From Nereida sp024640765 (GTDB lineage: Bacteria; Pseudomonadota; Alphaproteobacteria; Rhodobacterales; Rhodobacteraceae): 64,000 nt of DNA. Below are positions 1-9,453 of this stretch, piece by piece. The position numbers were made by a program, and so were the translations under genes. Positions within the stretch are counted from its first letter, which is position 1. The number at the start of each line of letters is the position of its first letter. The stretch lies in assembly GCA_024640765.1 (NCBI GenBank), contig JAHEEK010000010.1, positions 1-64,000 on the forward strand, in the 5' to 3' direction. The notes beneath the pieces were generated by a model, which saw nothing but the letters and a program-made list of their open reading frames with translations, was not told the origin of the DNA and searched no databases.

Positions 1-271
1 CAGGCTCAGCGACGGGCTCCTGCACTGCATCAGTAAGCAAATGCTTACCGGGCAAATCATCCGAAGAGATCCGTAGGATATGCCAATGCCTGTCTAACTT
101 AGCAGCATCACTCATCGCCCTAATACGAGCATCCCTGACAGACTTAGTCCTCAGAGAGTAAGCAATTCTGCCTGTACGATAATGCCTACGTAAATCAGCG
201 GGAACTCTACGGGAGAAATACCAAATGCCGTCCTTTTGGAACGTATAGCTATTAGATTTGGTTGCCAGCAT
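1..271 (-). CDS. Site-specific tyrosine recombinase/integrase, N-terminal part (cut by window edge)
   Basis: The minus strand reads from an ATG at 271 without a stop to the window edge, giving 90 residues. The N-terminus has the pattern of phage and island integrases: a short strand, then KDGIWYFSRRVPADLRRHY, then a basic stretch (RIAYSLRTKSVRDAR). This resembles the N-terminal DUF6538-type region of tyrosine recombinases. The catalytic C-terminal domain lies outside the window, so activity cannot be judged. The start is 62 bases beyond the 3' end of tRNA-Leu on the same strand, the usual place for an island integrase next to its attachment site. Family assignment is from pattern recognition of the N-terminal domain only. 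Confidence 0.72.
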   Translation of the reverse strand, partial: MLATKSNSYTFQKDGIWYFSRRVPADLRRHYRTGRIAYSLRTKSVRDARIRAMSDAAKLDRHWHILRISSDDLPGKHLLTDAVQEPVAEP

Positions 272-332
272 GGTCTACGGCTCACTCGATCAGTCGAATT
301 AGTGAGGTATTACAATGCTTTATGGGAATCTA

Positions 333-418
333 TGGTGCCCAGGAGAGGACTCGAACCTCCACGTCCATACGGACACTAGCACCTGAAGCTAGCGCGTCTA
401 CCATTCCGCCACCTGGGC
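333..418 (-). tRNA. tRNA-Leu (anticodon CAG)
   Basis: The minus strand folds as a class II tRNA. The acceptor arms GCCCAGG and CCTGGGC pair fully, followed by discriminator A and an encoded CCA (333-335). The anticodon stem CTAGC/GCTAG encloses loop TTCAGGT, giving anticodon CAG. The variable arm is long, as in tRNA-Leu, and the T arm carries GGTTCGAGTCC. The D arm has the usual GGCGGAATGGTAGACGC form. An integrase gene begins 62 bases past the 3' end. Confidence 0.95.
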
Positions 419-557
419 AGGTGTCGTGGAGAGCCACTTAGGCGGTGGGGGGGGCGCTGTCAATAACACAACCACTTGGGCGCGGCGAAATGCGACTTGT
501 CTGAATTGGTGTTGGGCGTTACATCGCTAGGTAGCCAAAGAACACAGGATTATTATT

Positions 558-1538
558 ATGTCTAAGCTGGTCACAATCTACGGTGGCTCTGGTTTTGTTG
601 GGCGCTATGTTGCTCGGCGGATGGCCAAAGAGGGATGGCGCGTGCGGGTCGCTGTGCGTAACCCGAACGAAGCGATTTTTGTAAAGCCGTATGGTGTGGT
701 TGGTCAGGTTGAGCCTGTGTTGTGCAACATCCGCGATGATGCGTCTGTTGCATCGGTGATGCAGGGCGCTGATGCTGTTGTGAATTGCGTGGGCATTTTG
801 GCCGAAAGCGGCAAGAACAAGTTTGACGCCGTGCAACACGAAGGCGCCGAGCGTATTGCGCGTCTGGCAGCTAAAGCTGGTATTGAGCGCATGGTTTTGG
901 TTTCCGCAATCGGTGCGGATGAGAAAAGCGATAGCCAGTATGCAGTGAGCAAAGCATTGGGTGAGCAGTGCGTTTTGGCGCATATGCCAAATGCGATGAT
1001 CGTGCGTCCGTCAATTGTCTTTGGTCCAGAAGATGAGTTCTTTAATCGGTTCGCGTCGATGTCGCGCATGGGTCCCATTCTTCCAGTCGTTGGTGCGGCC
1101 ACAAAGTTCCAGCCAGTTTACGTGGATGACGTTGCTCAGGCTGTTGTTCGGGGTGTTTTGGGTAAGGTGAGTGGCGGCGTGTATGAATTGGGTGGACCAG
1201 AGGTACGTACATTCAAAGACTTGATGGGTGAGATGCTTAGTGTGATCCGCCGACGTAAGCTTGTCGTGAACATTCCGTTCCCTGTTGCAAATGTAATGGC
1301 ATTTGGTTTTTCTGTCGCTAAGGTACTGTCCTTGGGCCTTATTGCTCCTGCAATTACTGCGGATCAGGTGCGTAACTTGCGTCGTGATAACGTCGTATCA
1401 GATGATGCAAAGACGTTTGCGGATCTGGGTATTGCGCCCACAGCTTTGGAGTCAGTTCTTCCAGAATATCTTTGGCGTTTCCGTCCGTCCGGGCAATATG
1501 ACGCAATCAAGGAAAGCGCAAAGAACCTTAAGGCTTAG
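558..1538 (+). CDS. Complex I NDUFA9 subunit family protein (atypical SDR)
   Basis: A 326-residue extended/atypical short-chain dehydrogenase. The N-terminus has the Rossmann glycine motif YGGSGFVGRYVARR (residues 8-21), and GADAVVNCVGIL follows at about 70-81. The pattern matches the NDUFA9/NuoE-associated NAD(P)-binding family of alphaproteobacteria, related to the mitochondrial accessory subunit that stabilises complex I. The YxxxK pair of active SDRs is seen only as SQYAVSKALGEQ (about 128), so catalysis is uncertain and a structural role is likely. A weak AGGA lies about 7 bases before the ATG. The stop overlaps the convergent uppP stop by a few bases, an arrangement common in Rhodobacteraceae. 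Confidence 0.85.
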   Translation: MSKLVTIYGGSGFVGRYVARRMAKEGWRVRVAVRNPNEAIFVKPYGVVGQVEPVLCNIRDDASVASVMQGADAVVNCVGILAESGKNKFDAVQHEGAERIARLAAKAGIERMVLVSAIGADEKSDSQYAVSKALGEQCVLAHMPNAMIVRPSIVFGPEDEFFNRFASMSRMGPILPVVGAATKFQPVYVDDVAQAVVRGVLGKVSGGVYELGGPEVRTFKDLMGEMLSVIRRRKLVVNIPFPVANVMAFGFSVAKVLSLGLIAPAITADQVRNLRRDNVVSDDAKTFADLGIAPTALESVLPEYLWRFRPSGQYDAIKESAKNLKA

Positions 1539-2338
1539 GTGTGCGCAATCACAAGAAGTACTGCGCCAAGTGCGATTCTGTAGATAACATAAGGGGTGAA
1601 GCTGACAGATTTCAGCAGCTTCATCATCAAACTTAGCACAACTAATGCTGCGCCAAACGACAGAGCTACGACAATCAATATGTCGCGCCAGAGGGTTGCG
1701 CTCGACTGTACATCCAAACTCAAGATTAACAGCGTTGCAGACGCTATGATTGTCGGGATCGACATGAGCATTGCAAGTTTTGCCCCGTCTGAGCGTGTAT
1801 AGCCAAGGGCGCGTGCGCCGCTGATCGTCGCGCCAGACCGTGACACGCCGGGGATCAACGCGATTGCTTGCCACAGACCCATGATAACAGCGTCTTTTCT
1901 TGTCCAATCTGGTGTATTTTTGATGCTTGGACTTTTAGTGTCAAAATGCCAAAGCACGATTCCGAAAATAATCATTGTCCAGCCGATGACGGTAATATTG
2001 CGTAGCGCATCATTGTAGCCTGACATTTTGAGCGCAAATCCCGCAATGACTACAGGGATGGTCGCAATGATCAGCAACTGGGCGAGTCGCTCGCCTTGAG
2101 TCGTGCCATGGCCGATCAGCGCTTTGGGTAGCCCAATTGCTGCACTGCGAACATCTGCCCAGAAAAATGCGATTACGGCAAAGAGAGTGCCAAAATGCGC
2201 TGCAACATCAATAACCTGCCCCTGATCTTCTGCACCAGTTAAGCTTGGCAATAAGATAAGGTGGCCGCTTGATGATACAGGTAGAAATTCTGTGATGCCC
2301 TGTATGAGTGCAATAATGACGAGATAATATAGCGGCAT
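1535..2338 (-). CDS. uppP: Undecaprenyl-diphosphatase
   Basis: A 267-residue polytopic membrane protein. UppP removes a phosphate from undecaprenyl diphosphate so that the lipid carrier can be reused for peptidoglycan and other envelope polymers. The N-terminal signature QGITEFLPVSSSGHLILLP and the distal PGVSRSGATI motif, which contains the catalytic Ser/Arg region, are both present. Its length equals the family norm. I chose the ATG at 2338 because a GAGAGGG ribosome binding site precedes it and the protein then starts MPLYYLVIIALIQGITEF; an upstream ATG at 2398 would add 20 unconserved residues. It converges with the NDUFA9-like gene. Confidence 0.95.
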   Translation of the reverse strand: MPLYYLVIIALIQGITEFLPVSSSGHLILLPSLTGAEDQGQVIDVAAHFGTLFAVIAFFWADVRSAAIGLPKALIGHGTTQGERLAQLLIIATIPVVIAGFALKMSGYNDALRNITVIGWTMIIFGIVLWHFDTKSPSIKNTPDWTRKDAVIMGLWQAIALIPGVSRSGATISGARALGYTRSDGAKLAMLMSIPTIIASATLLILSLDVQSSATLWRDILIVVALSFGAALVVLSLMMKLLKSVSFTPYVIYRIALGAVLLVIAHT

Positions 2339-2555
2339 TGATGCCCTCTCTGACTTAGCGATGCTAAAGCTTAACTCATTGTAATTACTGGGCAACATAC
2401 TTATTTAGGTCCGATTCGGAATTAAATGTGTTGATAGATTAGCGAAAAATACTCCTAAACACTCAAATAATGATAAGTAGGTAAGTATTACTGCCTTTTA
2501 TATTAGTGCGCCCTAGCGTAAAGCGACATTCTGGATTGATTTAGGGAGAGTTCTC

Positions 2556-3992
2556 ATGGCTGGTCAAAAGATGCTAAAGTTCACGAAAGTAGAGCGTGAT
2601 ATGCCAGAGAAACGCGGCGCGTCTGAGCGTCGTGAAGATTTCACCGAGATCTACGCAGAATTTGCAACGCGCAAAGCTGAAGAGCAGGCCTCACGATGCT
2701 CACAGTGTGGTGTTCCGTATTGCCAATCGCATTGCCCTTTGCACAACAATATCCCTGACTGGTTGCGCCTAACCGCTGAAGGCCGTCTGCAAGAAGCATA
2801 TGAAGTCAGCCAAGCTACGAATACATTCCCAGAAATCTGTGGCCGCATTTGCCCGCAGGACCGCTTGTGTGAAGGCAACTGCGTGATTGAACAGTCTGGC
2901 CACGGTACTGTGACAATCGGCGCGGTCGAAAAATACATCACGGACACTGCTTGGGAAAATGGATGGGTCAAATCTATCCAGCCCCGCCAAGAACGCACAG
3001 AATCAGTTGGTATTATCGGTGCCGGCCCCGGTGGCTTGGCCGCGGCAGACGTGCTCCGCCGTCAGGGCATTCAGGTCACGATCTATGATCGCTATGACCG
3101 TGCAGGTGGTCTCCTTACCTACGGTATCCCCGGCTTTAAGCTTGAAAAAGACATTGTAATCCGCCGCAACACACAGCTTGAGGCCGCAGGTGTTGAGTTT
3201 GTACTTAACTGCAACGTCGGTGAGGACATCACCTTTGATGCAATCCGTGGCAAGCACGATGCAGTTTTGATCGCAACTGGTGTTTACAAGACCCGTGACC
3301 TTAAAGCGCCAGGCGTTGGGGTTGATGGTATTGTGAATGCGATTGATTTCCTTACCGCGTCTAACCGTAAGTCGTTCGGCGATGACGTTCCAGAATTTGA
3401 CGATGGTACGTTGAATGCAGACGGCAAAAAGATTGTGGTTATTGGTGGTGGTGACACAGCAATGGACTGCGTCCGTACGTCCATTCGCCAAGGTGCCGAA
3501 AGCGTGAAGCTGCTGTATCGCCGTGACCGTGCCAATATGCCGGGCTCACAGCGTGAGGTTCAAAACGCTGAAGAAGAAGGTGTCGAGTTTGTCTGGCTGT
3601 CTGCGCCCAAAGCGTTTGTGGGTGACGCTCACGTTGAAGGCGTGAAGGTTAGCAAAATGCGTCTTGGTGCACCTGATGCGTCTGGCCGTCAAAGCCCCGA
3701 AGAAATTGAGGGGGCAGATTATGTTGAGGAAGCGGACCTTGTTATTAAGGCGCTTGGGTTTGAGCCCGAAGAACTGCCCAAGCTGTGGAACACAGACGGT
3801 CTTGAAGTGACCCGCTGGGGAACAATCAAAGCAGACTTTACTACGGGCAAAACCAGCCTCGATGGTGTGTTTGCGGTTGGCGATATTGTTCGCGGGGCGA
3901 GCCTTGTTGTTTGGGCAATCAAGGATGGTCGCGATGCGGCCGAGGCGATGCTGAGCTATCTCGATAGCAACCTCACCGTGGCCGCCGAATAA
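2556..3992 (+). CDS. gltD: Glutamate synthase (NADPH) small subunit
   Basis: A 478-residue FAD and 4Fe-4S protein that takes electrons from NADPH and passes them to GltB for glutamate formation. The N-terminal cysteine-rich part (CSQCGVPYCQSHCP, then CGRICP, CEGNC) supplies two 4Fe-4S clusters. An FAD dinucleotide-binding motif (GAGPGGLAAADVLR, about residue 154) and an NADPH motif (GGGDTAMDC) follow, and the C-terminus has GDIVRGASLVVWAI. The start has a GGGAGAG ribosome binding site. It precedes gltB by 112 bases, so the small subunit is promoter-proximal, the reverse of the E. coli gltBD order. Confidence 0.96.
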   Translation: MAGQKMLKFTKVERDMPEKRGASERREDFTEIYAEFATRKAEEQASRCSQCGVPYCQSHCPLHNNIPDWLRLTAEGRLQEAYEVSQATNTFPEICGRICPQDRLCEGNCVIEQSGHGTVTIGAVEKYITDTAWENGWVKSIQPRQERTESVGIIGAGPGGLAAADVLRRQGIQVTIYDRYDRAGGLLTYGIPGFKLEKDIVIRRNTQLEAAGVEFVLNCNVGEDITFDAIRGKHDAVLIATGVYKTRDLKAPGVGVDGIVNAIDFLTASNRKSFGDDVPEFDDGTLNADGKKIVVIGGGDTAMDCVRTSIRQGAESVKLLYRRDRANMPGSQREVQNAEEEGVEFVWLSAPKAFVGDAHVEGVKVSKMRLGAPDASGRQSPEEIEGADYVEEADLVIKALGFEPEELPKLWNTDGLEVTRWGTIKADFTTGKTSLDGVFAVGDIVRGASLVVWAIKDGRDAAEAMLSYLDSNLTVAAE

Positions 3993-4104
3993 GCCAGTCA
4001 CTCGCTTTAAATGGCATCACAGATTTAAACGGGTAGACGGACCAAATTTATCGGTCGCACCCGAATTCAGATTTAGGGCCCCGTGCCTTTCAAGGAGAAA
4101 CGCA

Positions 4105-7100
4105 ATGACCAATTTTGATCAAGCTTGGGTAAAGGCAGAAGAAGAAAAGCGCGCGTGGATGGAGCAGAATGGCCTATATTCCGCTGAGGATGAGCATTCC
4201 TCATGTGGCGTTGGCCTTGTGGTTTCTGTTGACGGCAAAAGCTCGCGCGCAGTGGTCGAAGCGGGTATTACTGCGTTGAAGGCGATCTGGCACCGCGGTG
4301 CTGTAGATGCGGATGGCAAAACTGGCGATGGCGCCGGTATCCACGTCCAAATTCCAGTGCCCTTCATTTATGATCAGATTGAACGCACGGGCCATGAGCC
4401 GCGCCGCAATGAATTGGTCGCGGTTGGTCAGGTGTTTCTGCCGCGTACTGATTTTGGTGCTCAAGAAACCTGCCGGACAATTGTCGAAGCAGAAGTGCTC
4501 CGTATGGGTTACTATATCTACGGCTGGCGCCACGTACCCGTGGATGTGTCCTGCTTGGGTGAGAAAGCTAACGCGACCCGTCCTGAGATTGAGCAGATTA
4601 TCATCTCAAATTCCAAAGGTGTGGATGAAGAAACATTTGAGCGTGAGCTTTATGTGATCCGTCGCCGTATCGAAAAGGCTGCTGTGGCAGCGGGCGTGAA
4701 AGACCTCTATCTGGCATCCCTGTCATGTCGTTCGATCATCTATAAAGGCATGATGTTGGCTGAGCAGGTAGCCGAGTTCTATCCAGACTTGATGGATGAG
4801 CGATTTGAAAGTGCATTTGCGATTTATCACCAGCGGTACTCGACAAACACATTCCCACAGTGGTGGCTGGCCCAACCGTTCCGCATGTTGGCGCATAATG
4901 GTGAGATCAACACCCTGAAGGGTAACCTTAACTGGATGAAGTCCCACGAAATCCGTATGGCCTCTGGCGCGTTTGGTGACATGGCAGAAGACATCAAGCC
5001 AATCGTCGCAAGCGGATCATCTGACTCTGCGGCGTTGGATGCGGTTTTCGAAGTGCTTGTGCGCGCGGGCCGTTCTGCGCCGATGGCGAAGACAATGTTG
5101 GTGCCTGAAAGCTGGTCCAAGCAGGCTGTTGAGCTGGCACAATCTTGGCGCGATATGTACTCATACTGCAATTCTGTGATGGAGCCATGGGATGGTCCCG
5201 CAGCACTTGCAATGACGGATGGCCGTTGGGTTTGTGCTGGCCTTGACCGTAATGGCCTTCGCCCGATGCGCTATGTTGTAACGGGTGATGGACTGCTGAT
5301 TGCGGGCTCTGAAGCAGGCATGGTTCCTGTGAATGAAGCAAATGTAGTTGAAAAAGGTGCGCTTGGCCCGGGCCAAATGATTGCTGTTGATATGCAAGAC
5401 GGTCGTCTTTTCCACGATCAAGAGATGAAAGATGCGTTGGCCTCAGAGTTGCCGTTTGGTGAGTGGGTTGGAAAGATCAACGACCTTGAACCAAAGCTTG
5501 CGGGTGTAGCAGAAGCACCCATGTTTGAGGGTCCTGAACTGCGCCAGCGTCAGATCGCAGCTGGCTACACTGTTGAAGAACTTGAGCAAATTCTGGCGCC
5601 GATGGCCGAAGACGGTAAAGAGGCAATTGCCTCGATGGGTGATGACACCCCATCTGCAGTCCTTAGTGAGAAATACCGCCCGCTTAGCCACTTCTTCCGC
5701 CAAGCGTTTAGCCAAGTTACCAACCCGCCGATTGACAGCCTTCGCGAATACCGCGTGATGAGCCTGAAAACACGGTTCGGTAATCTCAAGAACGTGCTGG
5801 ACCAAGACAGTAGCCAAACCGAGATTTTGGTGCTGGATAGCCCGTTTGTCGGAAACGCTCAGTGGGAAGAGTTGAAGCAAAACTTCAACGCTAATTTGGT
5901 TGAGATTGATTGTACCTTTGAAAAAGGTGGCCGTAATCTGACCGACGGTTTGGCGCGCATACGTACAGAAGCCGAAGACGCAGTGCGGTCTGGCGCAGGG
6001 CACCTTGTTCTGACAGATGAGAATGTATCTGGCGACTGTGTTGCCATGCCAATGATTTTGGCGACAAGTGCCATCCATTCGTGGCTGACGCGCAAAGGAC
6101 TGCGCACGTTCACGTCGCTCAACGTTCGGTCTGCGGAATGCATTGATCCGCATTACTTCGCTGTTCTGATTGGATGTGGTGCAACGACCGTCAACGCCTA
6201 TCTGGCAGAAGACAGCCTGAATGACCGTATCCAAAAAGGCCTGCTGGAATGCACTTTGACCGAGGCTGTAGCGCGTTATCGCAGCGCGATTGATCAAGGT
6301 TTGTTGAAGATCATGGCCAAGATGGGGATCTCTGTGATTTCCAGCTACCGTGGTGGGCTTAACTTTGAAGCAGTTGGCTTGTCGCGCGCTATGGTCGCCG
6401 AGTATTTCCCCGGCATGCAGAGCCGTATTTCGGGCATCGGTCTAATCGGCATTCAACGCAAAGCTGAAGCAGTCCACGGTCAGGCTTTCCAAGCGGACAA
6501 CGTGATGCCGATTGGTGGCTTTTATAAGTCGCGCCGTTCTGGTGAAACGCATGCGTGGGAAGCGCAGAGCATGCACATGATGCAGGCTGCTTGTAACCGC
6601 AGCAGCTATGAACTGTGGCGCCAGTATTCCGCAAAGATGCGTAGCAACCCGCCAATTCATCTTCGTGATTTGCTCGACATTAAACCGATGGGTAAAGCAA
6701 TTCCGATCGAAGAAGTGGAAAGCATTACGTCGATCCGCAAACGTTTCGTAACACCGGGCATGTCTTTGGGCGCGCTTAGCCCCGAGGCGCATAAGACGCT
6801 GAACGTTGCGATGAACCGCATTGGTGCAAAGTCTGACAGCGGCGAGGGTGGCGAAGATCCAGCACACTTCGTGCCTGAGGCGAATGGCGACAACCCATCT
6901 GCTAAAATTAAGCAGGTCGCGTCTGGTCGTTTTGGTGTGACAGCTGAGTATCTCAACCACTGTGAAGAGCTTGAGATCAAAGTCGCACAAGGCGCAAAGC
7001 CAGGCGAGGGTGGCCAGCTTCCGGGTATGAAGGTTACGGATTTGATTGCGCGGTTGCGGCATTCAACCAAGGGCGTGACCCTTATTTCACCTCCGCCACA

Positions 7101-8634
7101 CCACGATATTTACTCGATCGAGGATTTGGCGCAGTTGATCTACGATCTGAAACAAATCAACCCGCGCTGTAAGGTGACCGTGAAGCTGGTTGCATCCAGT
7201 GGCGTTGGTACAATCGCGGCTGGTGTTGCGAAGGCAAAAGCGGACGTGATCTTGATCTCGGGTCATAATGGCGGCACTGGCGCGTCACCCGCGACATCCA
7301 TCAAATATGCAGGCCTACCATGGGAGATGGGCCTGACCGAAGCGCATCAGGTTCTCTCTATGAACAACTTGCGTGAACGCGTTACGCTGCGGACCGATGG
7401 TGGTTTACGCACAGGTCGTGACATTGTGATGGCGGCGATGTTGGGTGCCGAAGAATATGGCATCGGCACTGCTGCATTGATCGCGATGGGCTGCATCATG
7501 GTGCGCCAATGTCAGTCAAACACCTGTCCCGTTGGTGTATGTACCCAAGACGAAGCACTGCGTGACAAGTTCACCGGCAATGCTGATAAAGTGGTAAACC
7601 TTATCACGTTCTACGCCACAGAAGTGCGTGAATTGCTGGCAAGCATTGGTGCCCGCAGCATGGATGACATCATTGGCCGCGCTGATCTGCTCGCTCAAGT
7701 GAGCCGTGGCTCTGCGCATCTTGATGACCTCGATTTGAACCCACTTTTGATCACGATCGATGGGGCGGAGAAGGTTGTTTATGATCGCTCCAAGCCACGC
7801 AACGCTGTGCCAGAAACGCTTGATGCACAAATCGTTCAAGACGCAGCACGCTTCCTGAATGATGGCGAGAAGATGCAGCTTCAATACGCCGTACAGAACA
7901 CGCTTCGTACAATTGGCACGCGGACATCAAGCCACATTGTAAAGAATTTTGGTATGCGCAACTCGCTACAACCCGATCACTTGACTGTCAAATTGACAGG
8001 TTCCGCAGGGCAATCTTTGGGTGCGTTTGCGGCTCCAGGGCTTAAGATTGAAGTTTCCGGCGATGCCAACGACTACGTTGGAAAGGGCCTGTCGGGCGGC
8101 ACGATTGTGGTCCGTCCTCCAATGGCAAGCCCGTTGAAAGCGGATCAGAATACAATCATTGGGAACACTGTTTTGTATGGTGCGACGGATGGGTATCTCT
8201 TTGCTGCGGGTCGTGCGGGTGAGCGTTTTGGCGTTCGTAACTCTGGCGCGAAAGTGGTCATTGAGGGGTGTGGTGCCTGCGGTTGTGAATACATGACTGG
8301 TGGCGTTGCTGTAATCCTTGGGAATATTGGTGCTAACTTTGGCGCGGGTATGACTGGCGGCATGGCTTACATCTACGATCCTGAGCAGACAGCCCAAAGC
8401 ATGATGAACATGGAAACTCTGGTCACGTGCCCCGTCACGATGGAGCATTGGGAAGCACAGCTTAAGGGCCTCATTGAGCGCCACTTGGAAGAAACAGGCA
8501 GTCGTAAGGCGGCCGAGATCTTGCAAAACTGGGATAAGGAGCGTTTAAATTTCTTGCAGGTTTGCTCAACGGAAATGTTGGCTCATTTGCCTGTTTCGCT
8601 TGGTATCGAAGAAGCGTCCGTCCCAGCAGAATAA
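4105..8634 (+). CDS. gltB: Glutamate synthase (NADPH) large subunit
   Basis: A 1509-residue enzyme of full family length that converts glutamine and 2-oxoglutarate to two glutamates. The N-terminal class II amidotransferase domain starts at Cys34 (HSSCGVGLV); about 33 propeptide residues would be removed to free this nucleophile. The central and FMN-binding synthase domains follow; SGHNGGTGASPATS and the 3Fe-4S cysteines in CIMVRQCQSNTCPVGVC are visible. The C-terminal GXGXG beta-helix region includes GACGCEYMTGG. AAGGAG precedes the start. With gltD it provides ammonia assimilation. A rho-independent terminator lies just past the stop. Confidence 0.97.
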   Translation: MTNFDQAWVKAEEEKRAWMEQNGLYSAEDEHSSCGVGLVVSVDGKSSRAVVEAGITALKAIWHRGAVDADGKTGDGAGIHVQIPVPFIYDQIERTGHEPRRNELVAVGQVFLPRTDFGAQETCRTIVEAEVLRMGYYIYGWRHVPVDVSCLGEKANATRPEIEQIIISNSKGVDEETFERELYVIRRRIEKAAVAAGVKDLYLASLSCRSIIYKGMMLAEQVAEFYPDLMDERFESAFAIYHQRYSTNTFPQWWLAQPFRMLAHNGEINTLKGNLNWMKSHEIRMASGAFGDMAEDIKPIVASGSSDSAALDAVFEVLVRAGRSAPMAKTMLVPESWSKQAVELAQSWRDMYSYCNSVMEPWDGPAALAMTDGRWVCAGLDRNGLRPMRYVVTGDGLLIAGSEAGMVPVNEANVVEKGALGPGQMIAVDMQDGRLFHDQEMKDALASELPFGEWVGKINDLEPKLAGVAEAPMFEGPELRQRQIAAGYTVEELEQILAPMAEDGKEAIASMGDDTPSAVLSEKYRPLSHFFRQAFSQVTNPPIDSLREYRVMSLKTRFGNLKNVLDQDSSQTEILVLDSPFVGNAQWEELKQNFNANLVEIDCTFEKGGRNLTDGLARIRTEAEDAVRSGAGHLVLTDENVSGDCVAMPMILATSAIHSWLTRKGLRTFTSLNVRSAECIDPHYFAVLIGCGATTVNAYLAEDSLNDRIQKGLLECTLTEAVARYRSAIDQGLLKIMAKMGISVISSYRGGLNFEAVGLSRAMVAEYFPGMQSRISGIGLIGIQRKAEAVHGQAFQADNVMPIGGFYKSRRSGETHAWEAQSMHMMQAACNRSSYELWRQYSAKMRSNPPIHLRDLLDIKPMGKAIPIEEVESITSIRKRFVTPGMSLGALSPEAHKTLNVAMNRIGAKSDSGEGGEDPAHFVPEANGDNPSAKIKQVASGRFGVTAEYLNHCEELEIKVAQGAKPGEGGQLPGMKVTDLIARLRHSTKGVTLISPPPHHDIYSIEDLAQLIYDLKQINPRCKVTVKLVASSGVGTIAAGVAKAKADVILISGHNGGTGASPATSIKYAGLPWEMGLTEAHQVLSMNNLRERVTLRTDGGLRTGRDIVMAAMLGAEEYGIGTAALIAMGCIMVRQCQSNTCPVGVCTQDEALRDKFTGNADKVVNLITFYATEVRELLASIGARSMDDIIGRADLLAQVSRGSAHLDDLDLNPLLITIDGAEKVVYDRSKPRNAVPETLDAQIVQDAARFLNDGEKMQLQYAVQNTLRTIGTRTSSHIVKNFGMRNSLQPDHLTVKLTGSAGQSLGAFAAPGLKIEVSGDANDYVGKGLSGGTIVVRPPMASPLKADQNTIIGNTVLYGATDGYLFAAGRAGERFGVRNSGAKVVIEGCGACGCEYMTGGVAVILGNIGANFGAGMTGGMAYIYDPEQTAQSMMNMETLVTCPVTMEHWEAQLKGLIERHLEETGSRKAAEILQNWDKERLNFLQVCSTEMLAHLPVSLGIEEASVPAE

Positions 8635-8673
8635 GCCGTTGCAGAGGCATGAGTGCGCTGGCATGATTGCAGC

Positions 8674-9402
8674 ATGGTGAAAAGAACCAAGAATAAGAAA
8701 ACGGCATCCGATAAAAGGGTGCCGTTTTTTATGCGCCCCATGTTGTTCATTCGGCGCTGGTTGCTGCGCATGGTTCTGGCAGTTGCTGCGTTCCTAGTGT
8801 TTTGGATCGCGGCGTATTCTCTGATCAACCCACTGACGACACCCTATATTATGTCCGAAGGTTTACGCTTGGGCGGCGTAACGCGTGTGTGGAAGCCTAT
8901 TGAAGAAATTGCGCCGGTGATGGCGCGCGCTGTGGTAGCAGCTGAGGATGCTGATTTCTGTTTGCATTGGGGGCTTGATTTGGATGCAATTGTTGAAGCT
9001 GCCGAAGATGGCAACCGCGGCGGATCAACCATCAGTCAACAGGTCGTAAAGAACGCGTTTCTTTGGCATGGGCGTTCTTACCCTCGCAAAGGGCTTGAGG
9101 CCCTGATGACGCCGGTGATGGAGTTGTTCTGGTCAAAGCGCCGCATCTTAGAAGTTTATATGAACATTGCTGAATTTGACGAAGGTGTGTTTGGCGTTGA
9201 AGCTGCGGCTTTGCATTATTTTCAAGTCTCATCATTGGAGTTAACGCGCCTACAAGCCTCACGCCTTGCAGCGATATTGCCAGCCCCCAAAAGCCGGTCT
9301 GCTAGCCGTCCGACTGATTTTGTACGTGCGCGCACGCGGTCTATTTTGTCAGGTGAGGCGACAATTAAGGCGGATGGCCGCGCAGCGTGCTTCGAGAGTT
9401 GA
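8674..9402 (+). CDS. mtgA: Monofunctional biosynthetic peptidoglycan transglycosylase
   Basis: A 242-residue GT51 glycosyltransferase that polymerises lipid II into glycan strands at the inner membrane. A basic N-terminus (KRTKNKK) is followed by one membrane segment (about residues 28-48). The GT51 motifs are then visible: AVVAAEDADFCLHWGLD with the catalytic Glu, NRGGSTISQQVVKNAFL, KRRILEVYMNIAEFDEGVFG, and the substrate-binding ARTRSIL region. The start is uncertain: GTG 8653 has AGAGG upstream, ATG 8674 gives the usual basic N-terminus, and ATG 8731 begins just past the gltB terminator. I prefer 8674. If so, most gltB transcripts would stop within the first codons of mtgA, so its own promoter is probable. 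Confidence 0.9.
   Translation: MVKRTKNKKTASDKRVPFFMRPMLFIRRWLLRMVLAVAAFLVFWIAAYSLINPLTTPYIMSEGLRLGGVTRVWKPIEEIAPVMARAVVAAEDADFCLHWGLDLDAIVEAAEDGNRGGSTISQQVVKNAFLWHGRSYPRKGLEALMTPVMELFWSKRRILEVYMNIAEFDEGVFGVEAAALHYFQVSSLELTRLQASRLAAILPAPKSRSASRPTDFVRARTRSILSGEATIKADGRAACFES
8698..8730 (+). terminator. Rho-independent terminator behind gltB, lying inside the mtgA frame
   Basis: AAACGGCATCC pairs with GGTGCCGTTT, with one bulged T, around a short A-rich loop, and six Ts follow. This has the form of an intrinsic terminator and sits 64 bases after the gltB stop. It falls inside the mtgA reading frame if mtgA starts at 8653 or 8674. Confidence 0.75.
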
Positions 9403-9453
9403 ACGCAACAGCGGCTTAGGGCATGACAGTATAAACAACTAATCGAGCCAATT

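Noticed and set aside
5443..6297. 284-residue frame on the minus strand inside gltB
   Set aside because: It is antisense to a well-conserved gene, shows no domain or ribosome binding site, and follows from the codon bias of gltB.
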